Assembly: GCF_000372725.1 (NCBI RefSeq)
Contig: NW_005201287.1
Span: 614,975 to 678,974 of the forward strand
Direction of reading: 5' to 3'
DNA: 64,000 bases
Source: Emiliania huxleyi CCMP1516
Taxonomy: Eukaryota > Haptophyta > Isochrysidales > Noelaerhabdaceae
The position numbers and the translations under genes were made by a program. A model generated the notes under the pieces. That model was not told where the DNA came from and made no database searches. It was given only the letters and a program-made list of their open reading frames with translations. This document shows positions 1 through 9,700 of the stretch, piece after piece; position 1 is the stretch's first letter; each line of letters opens with the position of its first letter.

Positions 1-729
1 TTTAAAGATTTTTATAAAGGAAGTCGGACTGTAAAGCATAAGGTATACCACCTTATAGAACTTTCTTATGAGATTAATCAATAGGTACATAAGATAATCC
101 ATACCTGAGTCCGTAGATGCATACTGGCGTTCTAGCTAGCCGCCGTCACTGCCTCCTTCCCTAAATAGCTACCTCCCTGCCTCCCTCCCTCGATCTCTCC
201 TCTCCCGTCCTCCGGTCTCCACCCCCTTCCCCTCCCGCCAGGTATGCTGCCGCCCTCAGCGCCTACTGCTACCTCACCTTTCTCGGCTACAACGAGCTCC
301 CCTTCCTCCGATCCACCGAGGTCTTTGTTTTCCCCGTCGTCGCTATCGGCGGCGCTTACCTCGTCTCCGTCGTACTGGCGGCCACCTCTGGCTTCTCGTG
401 CACGTGGCTGGTGGCGTCCATCTACTTTACGGATGCAGAGGTGGCGACCACGTGGGGCGTATAGCCGTGCGAGGTGTCTCTGTGAGCGTGTGTAGAGAGC
501 CTCTGTATGAGTTTTTCAGGGAGCGCCATTATAATAGGATTAATCGTGTGAAACTGAAAGCTGTAATGTGCTTATAAGCCGTATTGGAACCACGTTAGTC
601 GTTAGGTTACTCTTTTCACAGTCTTTCCCGGTGGAGTCAGTCACGAGTCAGAGAGTCAGCTTACCGACTAACGGCACGGAACGGAGGCGCGGTGCGGCTG
701 AGTGTTATGGCGGCATACAGCCGCCTACA
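1..729. other. No supported gene; low-complexity flank
   Basis: AT-rich start followed by CT-rich simple sequence (about 140-240). The short open frames here have no domain, splice or coding signal I trust. Nothing assignable. Confidence 0.5.
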
Positions 730-1940
730 TCAAGACAACACCACAACAGCGAGATCCCCCCGAGCCCTCGCCATCGGCGCCACTGCCTCCCACGCATCCA
801 ACCTTCCAACGCCGGGTCGTACCGCTCGACCGAGCTGAGGTAGCCGTCTTCGTTGCGCCCGCCCACAGCGTATAGCTTGCCGTCGAGCACCGCGACGGCG
901 TGATCAAACCGTTCCTCCATCATCGGCGTCACCGCCTCCCACTCATCAAGCGCCGGATCGTACCGCTCGACCGAGCTGAGAGGGGCACCGTGGTCATGTA
1001 GCCTCCCACAGCATACAGCTTGCCGTCGAGAAGTGCGGCTACCGCGTCGTCTCGCGTCGACGCCATCGGCTGCACCACCTCCCACGCGTTTGCCGAGGGA
1101 TCGTACCGCTCGACTGAGCTAAGGCAGTCATGAAAACCGTTGCCCCATCCGCCCACAACGTACAGCTTGCCGTCGAGTACCGCCACGGCGGGACTCTGCC
1201 GCCCCGAACCCATCGGCGCCACCTCCTCCCACGCGTTTGTCGCGGGATCGTACCGCTCCACCGAGCTGAGGCGGACTCCGCCGTCGTCGCGGTTGAAACC
1301 TCCGACAGCATACAGCTTGCCGTTGAGCACCGCCACGCCGGGCTGATACCGAGCCAACGCCATCGGCGCCACCGCCTCCCATGCCTTTGTAGCGAAATCG
1401 TACCGCTCCGCAGAGTTGGAAGGATCGTCTTCATCGATGAAACCTCCCACCGCGTACAGCTTGCTATCGAGCACCGCCATGCCGGCATTCGTGCGAAAGT
1501 ATGCCGGCATGGCCATGCTGGCATTCGTGCGTGCCGGCGGCATCGGCGCCACAGCTTCCTCCGCCTCCCACGCGCTTGTTGACGGGTCGTACCGCTCCAG
1601 CGAGTTCACGGAAAAGCCGTTGACGTTGCCACCGATCACGGTCAGGCGCGGCCTCTCGCGCTTCTTCAGCGTCTCCTTCCATCCGCGGCGCCACGCGCGG
1701 CACGTCCCCTTGATGGGAGGCGTACTCCTTGGTCGGCAGCTGGGCGAGGATGTGCGGGGCGAGGTCCGGCGAGAGGAGGACCTCGGAGAGCACCCACTCG
1801 GGCTGCTCCACGAGCCGTGCGGTGTGCTCCTCCGCCACGCGCAGCGCGGCGTCGCTCGCGCCCGCCTGCGCCTCGATGATGGCGCACAGCTGCGCTGGCG
1901 AGAGGCCCGCGACGCGCGCGCCGATGCGGTGGGAGGCCAT
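730..1940 (-). pseudogene. F-box-like/kelch-repeat protein, frameshifted
   Basis: Reading from an ATG at 1940-1938, the N-terminus has an F-box-like helical stretch (leucine-rich, ending in LPTKEYAS and then CRAWR). It is followed by five or more kelch blades, each with the pattern LxSxERYDPxxxxWExVxPM, a variable segment, then AVLDGKLYAVGG. Kelch propellers bind protein substrates, and F-box/kelch proteins act as ubiquitin-ligase adaptors. The frame must change about three times to keep the repeats in phase: near 1700 (between the F-box part and the first blade), near 980 and near 775. The last blade ends at a TGA at 732-730 after LAVVVLS. The breaks are too small to be introns, so this is either a decaying gene or an allele damaged by sequencing indels. 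Homology is clear; the broken status is the uncertain part. Confidence 0.7.
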
Positions 1941-2324
1941 CGGTGCGGCGGCGGCGGGCAGCGTTGGGCGAGGCCATGGTACAGTTCGGTATAACGCGCG
2001 GGCCCTCAGCGGAGCTGGGAATAGGACCGCCGCAAGCGGCGTGGCGTGGAGCGGTTGAGCATCCCTCCGGGGGCCCCTCTGCGCCGGGGAGGCGTTGTTG
2101 GAGGCTGGACGCAAGCGTCCGTCGCCCTGGTTTCAAACTCGGGGCCCTCCGCTACGCTCCGACCCGAATTCGGAGGGCCTGAAAGTTTAAGGTGTTGCTG
2201 CGCAAAAGGGGTCGGACACAGGGCGCAGCTCATGCCAAGAGCTAGAAGGGGAGCTAGAGAGAACGACTACCCTGTCCCGTTATTGCGTACACCAACACCA
2301 CAAAAGCCTCTCTCTCTCCTGTCC

Positions 2325-2732
2325 TCACTCAGGGGGGTCACAACTACCGAGTCCCTCGACTAGCTGCCACGTTGCCGACCGAGAGCGGATATCCTCCTGC
2401 TCCGCAAGGAGGGTGGCCAAGGCTAAAGTCTTGCCGGAGCCGCCGGGCGCGTTGACGACTTGGAGAAGGTCGCCCTTGTACTTGTACTTGTAGAGATGCT
2501 CGAGGGGGTGCTTTGTGGGGCGGTGCGCAGCCAGGCCAGCAGTGAGGGGAGGCGCACCCTCACTCTCCTCGGTTGCAGAGCTCGTCGGAGGCTGCGGCAC
2601 GACGGGAGGGTCGCGATAGCAGTCCTCGGGCGAGCCGACGCGCATGTCCAACCAGCGCTGGGACTCGTTGTGACGGCAGGCGCCGGCTGCCTCTCCAGCC
2701 GCTTCTGCAGCGTCCTTCTTTGCCCGGTGCAT
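2325..2732 (-). CDS. P-loop-containing ORF fragment
   Basis: A 135-codon open frame starting at ATG 2732. Its C-terminal third contains a Walker A-like motif (NAPGGSGKT) after a hydrophobic beta-strand (DLLQVV), as in helicases and other P-loop ATPases. No Walker B or later helicase motif follows before the stop, so only the start of an ATPase domain is present. It may be a truncated gene or a remnant of a helicase-bearing mobile element. The surrounding 1941-2324 and 2733-3456 hold only simple sequence, including poly-C near 3190. Confidence 0.3.
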   Translation of the reverse strand: MHRAKKDAAEAAGEAAGACRHNESQRWLDMRVGSPEDCYRDPPVVPQPPTSSATEESEGAPPLTAGLAAHRPTKHPLEHLYKYKYKGDLLQVVNAPGGSGKTLALATLLAEQEDIRSRSATWQLVEGLGSCDPPE

Positions 2733-2828
2733 GGGCTCGATCCGATTCCGCAGCGTGTCGTCCCCAGCGGCGGTGCTGCGCGGGAGGCGGCCGCGGGCAC
2801 GCTGGGCTCGATCAGCTTTCCCTAGCAC

Positions 2829-3456
2829 GGATTTGGCCGACGTTCTTGCCCCCGTCCACGGCCGAGATCACATGGTTTCTGCACGGTATTCGGATTTTGC
2901 TATTTGTTCGTGTGGGGGTATATTGCAGATTTGTCAATGGTAACCGCGTCTGCGACGCGGGCGCCTTGCGGGCAGAGCCCTTAGCCACCCTTCATATCTT
3001 GCGCGGTCAAAAAGATTTGGCGAATCCCTCGCACAAAGAAAGAGCGAAATTATTTTTAGCAATACCCAATACCAATACCAAACAACTCTAACACTCACAC
3101 ATCATTTGGGGCCTGGAAAAACTTGCAGCGTGTTCTGGGTGGGTGGTGGCGGCGCTCCAAGAGCGGTGGTGCTCTTGTTGGGAAAAGAGCCCCCCCCCCC
3201 CCCCCCAAATGCAAAAACGCCCAAGGCGCGAGACACACCGACATGAAACAACTCTCTCTCGAATGGTCACAGCAGACAGTCCGGAAGCCCCCTAGCCTAC
3301 AAAAAGGAACAGGTGCCCCCCCCGCCCCGCTCCCGCTTGGACTCTTTTTTTGGGCAGGAAAATAATTCTAGAATCAACAGTCACGCAATAGACTTACGTA
3401 CATGCACACGCAGAGAGAAGCAGTCACGTTTACCCCGTCTCCCACCGAAGAGCGTC
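2829..3456. other. Intergenic, simple sequence
   Basis: Contains homopolymer C around 3190-3206 and degenerate GT/CA-rich text. It is the 3' flank of the minus-strand fusion gene that ends at 3457. No other gene seen. Confidence 0.4.
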
Positions 3457-6400
3457 TCACTCGCAGCGGGGGCGCGGCACTGGAGGCTCGACGACAGCCC
3501 ACCCGCGCGGCAGCCCAGACTCGGCGTCGGTGCCGAGGAGGGAGGCCCAGAGCGACGCGGCAGAGTACCAGGCGGGCGGGGTGTGCGGCCACACGTTGAG
3601 CACGAGGTAGCGGTCAGACCGGGCGTGGTAGGCGGCGAGCGGCGAGAAGTGGCCTCCGAACGGCCGGTGGCCAAGGACACCCTGGAGGGGAGGGGGAGGG
3701 GAGGGCAGAGGAGGGGAGGGGTGAGGCGGCTTGGGAGATGCAAGGTGTCGCGGACAGGTCGGGATCTCGGCTTCGCACCTGGTGAAAGTTGGCGACGACG
3801 AGCCTCCGCGGCGCCGCGCGCAGCTCGGCTAGCAGCTGCTCGAGCCCCGCGCCACGCTCCGCTTTGAGAGCGGCCCACGCACCGCCGCCGCCCTCGCCGC
3901 CACCGCCACCGCCAACGCCGCCCTCGCCGCCACCGCCACCGCCCTCCCCACCGCCCCGCATCACAGGCGCCGCGTGCCACGTGCCGTGAGCGCCGGCGGA
4001 GAGGGGCGGCGACTCACCCTTCCCCGACTCACCCTTCCCCGACTCACCCTTCCCCGACTCACCCTTCCCCGACTCACCCTTCCCCGACGGCTTCGCGACT
4101 GGCGCGGGCGGGCTGGCTGGAACGACGCCCGCCGGGGCGGCGGCGGCGGCGAGTCCGAGGGAGTGGAGGAGCCGGCCCAGCTCTGGCAGCGTGATGCCGC
4201 CGCTGCGCACCTTTGCAAGCGGGAGGGCGGCGGCGGGAGGAGAGAGGGCTCCGTGCGCGCGCAGGACGACCTCCTCGTCGAGATCGCACCCGCCCTCCCC
4301 GCACTCGCCCTCCCCGCCCTCGCCAGAGGCGGCGGCGGCTTGCACCGCGGCCGCGGCAGCCCGCAGCGAGCTGTGCGCGGCGTGGCTCGCCGCCGCCCGC
4401 AGCAGCATCGCGACCGAGGCGGCTCCGCACATCGTCGGGCCGGCCTGGCAGCGGAAGTGGGGCCAGAGCAGGTCGAAGGCGGCCCGGTCGGCGGGCGCGC
4501 ACTCGAGCAGCAGCCGCCGCCCCTCCTCCGACGAGAGCAGCACTGCGGCCTCGCTCAGCGCCGCCGGCGGCGGCAGCGCGCCAAAAGGAGCCGCCCACGC
4601 CGGCGGAGGGGCGGTGACGGAGAAGGGGCGGCCCTCGCTCGCACAGCTGTACGACCAGGCGTGCAGCCACATCGCGTCCTCCCCCTCCGCCTCTCCTTCG
4701 TGGCCGTCGGAGAAGCGGGCGCGCGACGACCGCGACCGCTCCGAGAAGGCAACGCCGCCCTCGCCGCTACAAGGCCGCGGCCGCTTCCGCGCGCCTCCTT
4801 CGCCCGCCTCCCCGCCCTCCCCGCCCTCCCCGCCCTCCCCGCCGAGGCGGTAGAGGGGGTCGTTTGCGATGGGGTGTCCCGCGTACAGCAGGTGGAGGCG
4901 CACCTGCGGGACATGTCTCGGACATGTCATGGACGTGTCCCGCGTACAGCAGGTGGAGGCGCACCTGGCGAGGTGCAGGTGCAGGCCGAGGTGGAGCCGA
5001 GGTGGAGCCGAGGGGCGGCCGAGGTGCGCGTTCGAGGTGCGGCCGAGAGTGCGGCCCGAGGAGCTGCCGAGCGAGGCGCCTGGTGGGTTCGCCCCGTCAA
5101 CGGCTCGCACAGCACCAGCGAGGTGTGGGAGGCGGCGTCGTACTCGACCCCCACCAGCACCGTCTCCGCGGGCTTTCCGCTCGCGTGGAGGCCGCAGGTC
5201 GTGCCGCCGTGCGCGCTCGCCACGCGGATCGGCACCTAGACTCGGGGAGATGTGGGGAGGTGTGGAGAGGTGTGGGGAGGTGTGGGGAGGTGTGGAGAGG
5301 TGTGGGGAGGTGTGGGGAGGTGTGGGGAGGTGTGGGGAGGTGTGGGGAGGTGTGGGGAGGTGTGGAGAGGTGTGGGGAGGTGTGGGGAGGTGTGGGGAGG
5401 TGTGGGGAGGTGTGGGGAGGTGTGGGGAGGTGTGTGGGGAGGTGTGTGGGGAGGTGTGTGGGGAGGTGTGTGGGGAGGTGTGATGGGAGGTGTGGGGAGG
5501 TGTGGGGAGATTGGCACCTAATCTCGCGCCGTCGCAGGCCATGTCGGGTCATCTCGGGCCAGCAGTGCACGCTCGTCCCGCATGTCGGCGCCGCCACAGT
5601 CACCGCCCCCCCGACCGGCACCGAGCCAGCCACGCGAGCGAGGTACTGCTTGCGCATGCCGCCGCCCTCGAGCGCCGCGCCGAGCCTGCTCGCCGCCGCC
5701 GCCGTGCGGGGAAGCAGCAGCACGCCAGACACCTGCGGCACGGGAGCAGAGTCGAGGCCGGGGCGAGGGCCAGGGCGAGGACCGGTCGGAAGGGCATCCC
5801 GATGGGCGCTGCACCTGCCGGTCGAGACGGTGCAGCACGTGCAGCCCGCTCCCTCCCCCTCCCCCTCCTCCTCCTCCTCCGCCTCCTCGCCCGCTCCCTC
5901 GCCCTCCCCCTCCTCCTCCTCCTCCTCGCCCTCCGCCTCCTCCTCCTCCTCCTCCTCCCCCTCCACCGAGGTTGAGGTCGGGTCGCTCGTGCGGCAGGAT
6001 CTCGACCAGCGTGTTGCGGCGGTACCTCCCCGCGTGGTGCACCGGCACGCCTGCAGGCAGACACGTCCAAGTCTGCTCCGGCCAGGCTGCTGCTGCCCGT
6101 GCTGCTCCCCCCCCGCCCCCCCCTCTCTCTCTCGCTCGCTCGCTCTCCGTCCCGCTGGCACGCCTGCGGGCTTGTGCAGGACAAGGAGGTCGTCAGCCTC
6201 GAGCAGCAGCCCGATCGGCGCAGCGGGCACCGACGGCTCCGTCCGCACCACCTCATGCACCAGCCGGTCTCCGTGCCGGAAGACGGTCTCCGCTCCACAC
6301 GGACCGCCATTGAGGGTGAGCCGGCCCGCCGCTACCGCCTCCTGAGACGGGCAGCGTGTGCGATCGGCGAGCGAGGCGCGGGAGTTCAGGAATTAGGCTC

Positions 6401-6563
6401 GAGCCTGCAGGTACTCGGCGGAGCAGAGCATCTCGTCGCGCATGACGTCGAGCACCTTCCGGCCGACCCACCGCCCCTTTGTGTTGGAGACAAACTCATG
6501 CGTGTACGGCACGACGTGCCTGCGGCCATCGCGTATCTCGTACCAGGTGGCGCGCAGAGACAT
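3457..6563 (-). CDS. Pseudouridine synthase (RluA/PUS9 type) fused to phytochelatin-synthase-like domain
   Basis: Seven exons, predicted 746 aa: 6563-6405, 6341-6164, 6050-5815, 5732-~5571, 5235-5080, 4903-3779, 3681-3457; the lengths sum to a multiple of three. Residues 1-110 form an S4-like module (RWVGRKVLD, AAGRLTLNGG) and lead into the RluA fold (LLVLHKPAGVPVHHAGR). The catalytic loop HRLDR falls at 186-190 with Asp189, then VSGVLLLPR, LTGRTHQ and VRLHLLYAGHPIANDPLY. This is the RPUSD2/PUS9 group, which makes pseudouridine in tRNA. The same long exon (4903-3779) continues without a stop through the RluA C-terminus (MWLHAWSY, VTAPPPAW) into a phytochelatin-synthase-like papain-fold domain: QAGPTMCGAA (Gln450, Cys456), GITLPELGRLL, RLVVANFHQ, then across one intron GGHFSPLAAYH (His683). 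The third catalytic position, 18 residues after His, is Asn701 where plant PCS has Asp. Donors are mixed GC and GT; the exon 4 donor is the least certain. The fusion itself rests on one uninterrupted exon. Confidence 0.85.
4874..4967. repeat. 33-bp exon-start duplication inside an intron
   Basis: Identical 33-bp copies at 4874-4906 and 4935-4967 (period 61). Each contains a 3' splice acceptor plus the first ten codons of exon 6 of the minus-strand fusion gene. Only the copy ending at 4903 keeps the reading frame; the other lies in the intron as a decoy acceptor. Confidence 0.9.
5236..5520. repeat. 11-bp intronic minisatellite
   Basis: About 25 tandem copies of an 11-mer (GGTGTGGGGAG with GGTGTGGAGAG variants). 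Near the end it drifts into 13-mer copies with an extra TG. It fills the intron between exons 4 and 5 of the minus-strand fusion gene, so the transcript strand is pyrimidine-rich. Confidence 0.95.
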
Positions 6564-6784
6564 GGGTGGACAGGATAGCTGACTCGAGCCCCACCGAACC
6601 CAGAAGCCGCGAAGGCAGCGTGAAAAAGAATGATTACTGGGTAACGCGCATGAAAGACAAACGCGTTTCCTGTAACAGATGCCACGTGTGCACAAGGATC
6701 CGCCTGCGTTGGCTTTCGATTGGCTTGTGCCCGGGCCGCCACGGCTCCTCGTGCTTGTCGCGCCAGGACGTGGCAGTGCAGGAA
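6564..6784. promoter_or_regulatory. Presumed bidirectional promoter region
   Basis: The only space between the start codon of the minus-strand fusion gene (6563) and the probable start of the plus-strand channel gene (6785). Both must be transcribed from about 220 bp. I see no clear TATA box, so the call rests on geometry alone. Confidence 0.35.
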
Positions 6785-9700
6785 ATGACCGCCGCGTCGC
6801 CCGGGCCACGGCGGTGGCGCCTCACTCCCAGCAGCACGCGATCGTCGACTGGCACGGTTCAACGGTCCTCGCCTCTCTTGGGACTCTCGCGCGCCATCGT
6901 GCAGGAATGCACCTCTGGCCCTCTTGAGGAGCCGCGGCGTTCCTCGGTGGTCGAGGTCTTGGGCGCGGAGGGCGGCGGCGCGGAGGGCGGCGGCGCGGAG
7001 GGCGGCGGCGCGGAGGGCGGCGGCAGAGAGGGCGGTGGAGAGCAGGAGTTCATGCCAGTGCAGGCTGCGCCAGTGCCGCCTCGCCGGACCGAGGTGGAAA
7101 GCGGCAGAACCATGCCTGAGCCGCACCTGGAGGCACGGAAGCAGCAGCCAAAAGACCCTTTTGAGCGGCCAAAGGTGAAGGACGAGCATGTGCCTTGGCA
7201 TAAGGAGGCGCCAGAATATGCGCCGCGCAGCACCAACTTTCCCCTCGTGAGGATGGACGAGCAAGGAATGGATTGGACTGCGACTCTACGCGAAGCAGGC
7301 GGGCTCGGCGTGATTCTCTCCGGCGAGAAGACGCACCGCCTCAACCCAGGAGGGCGGACCGGCCTCGTCGGTGGCTGGTCCGAACACGCGCATGCGGGCG
7401 CCAACCGGGCAGTCGACCCAATAATCACGCGTTTCCGGCCGGATGCAAAGGAGCCGACGCTGCAGCTTCTCGCCGGCCTGCGGCGCGACTGCAATGCTTG
7501 GGCTCTGCCCGGTGCGATGATACGGACATCTGAGACCGTCGAGACTGCGATGCGACGCGGCTTGGCCGAAAAGGGAGTAGACAGCAAGATTGTCAGTCTA
7601 TTGCGCTTTGACCTGCCGGAGGCATCCGACAGCGGATACATCTACATCGACGACTCGCGCAACACCGACGACGCTTGGATCGAGAGCACGGTGTACAAGT
7701 TCCACCTAGAGGACCAGGACACCACTGTCAGCTGCCCGGGGGTGAAGTGGGTCGATATCTCCGGAGCTGGCGGTGTCAACATCTTCAAGCCGCACCGCCT
7801 CTGGGTAAAGGAGGTGGCCGACGAGCTACTCAACGCGCCTATGCTTGAGCGCAAAATGCGAGGCGTCCGTCTCAAGCTCCTCTTCCGGCCCTTGGAGCTC
7901 AACCTCACCAAGGGGGTACGGCTCGTCCGATGCGCTCCGGAGAGCAGCCCTTCCTTCAACCGCTTGCTCGCTTGCAGCGAGAAGCAGAGTGAGGCGCTCA
8001 CCATCAACGAGAGCGGGGCCATTTCGAGCGTGACGCACGTGGAGCTGCGGCTGGATATCCATAAAGGGCGGCTGCGCCCCGAGGTGGAGGCGCAGATGAA
8101 CCCAGCGATCCTGCGCAAGGAGGCGCAGATGAAGTGGGTGCGGTGTCGCTGCGCTCCTTTCGCGCCGATCGCTGTTGGATGGGAGTCGCGCAACCGCTTC
8201 TCAATACCTCAAGATGCGACGCACCAAGCGTTCGTCTACGGGCCACTAGACGCCGCGGACGCCGCCTTCGCAGGAGAGGTGATGTACCCTGACCCCAAGA
8301 CTGCGCATTTTGAGCAGCTGCTGGTGAGTGGCGGCTTCGTGTACGCCAAATGCGAGGGCCAGCAGGTCGACGTGCTGCGTGTGACGCACGTCGATAACGT
8401 CGACGAGAACGACCTGTACTCGAAGAACCACGTCGTCGAGTTCAAGGGCCCACACCGGATGGAGGAGGGCCCGCTTCGGCACGCACAGAAGCAGGAGCAC
8501 TGGACACCGGTGTCGCTCTCGTTCCTCCTCGCGGCGGGTGCGCACTCCTTCATGTGGCTGAACCCGGGCGAGCACGCGGGCACGCACCCCATCAAGTTTG
8601 GCGCTTTCGCGTACTCCTCACACAAAGCGTCGGCTGGGGGGCCGCGGGCGGCACGCGCCGCCCCCCCGGTCGCCGCAGACGGCAGCGCCAACGCCGTCTA
8701 CTTTTTTCTAAGGTCGGAAGACAACTCGTGCGGGGCAGCTGCTGATATGGACCTCAAGACCGCCGGCGTCATGGCGCCCGTCGAGGTGGCCCGAGAGCAT
8801 TCATCTAAGAAGAACAACGCCGTGGACGCCAGCGATGCCGCACATAAGGCCGCCGCCCACAACTGGTTTTTGTTTCACGATGCCGTCGCGATGGGCAATG
8901 CCTCGCTCGTTGAGTCGCTCATCAAGGATGACAGGTTGCTTCCTGAGGAGATGGTTGAGTCCCAGCTCACGAGACGCGAGCTCAAGGCTGCGCTTTCTCG
9001 CACGGGGACGAGCTCTGCCCTCCCTCGCTCCTTCTCTCCGGCGGAGCAGTCAAGCAGAGCCTCCTCCCGAAGTGTGGATATCAGCCGCGTGGACGTGCCT
9101 GATGGCAGCAGCTCGCTTACACCACTTATGGTGGCAGCGGAGTACGGCCACGGCGACGTGGTGCGCACGCTGATACGTCGTGGCGCATCTCCCACGGCGC
9201 AGGCAAAGGACGGCGCAACGGCGATGGACCATGCGTTGCGCGTCCCCGCATCCGGCATCCCCGTCGAGCAGTTGCTTTGCAAGCTCGACGCCGCCATCGC
9301 CCTGCTGCCGGCGCTTTTCCGCCACTCTGCTGGCGAGGCACTGTGCTACGTCACCAAGATTGCGGAACGCGCGCACATCGAGCGCGAGCGGCGCGAACGC
9401 AGCAGCCCCGCGGAAGCCGAGAAGCTTCAAGCGACGGCGGACCGCGCGGAGCGCTTGGGTGTCGAGCTTATCAAAAAGCTCTCGGTGCTGCAGCGCACGC
9501 TTCTCCTCGAGCGCGAGAAGCGCAAGGAGAGTCTTTTCCTCGAGGGCGGGACGTCCAAGGAGATCAAGCGGCCCCCTGGCTTCGTGGCTCGGCCCCGCGG
9601 CTTCGTGGCTCGCGCCGTCAACGTGCCGCGCCAGAAGAAGTTGCTGGGTGACCCGACGGTGCAGGCTGCCATCAACTACCGTTGGATGGGCCCACTGATC

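Noticed and set aside
5527-6310. Plus-strand Pro/Arg-rich frames over the fusion gene
   Set aside because: They are antisense shadows of GC-rich coding and simple repeats in the minus-strand gene.
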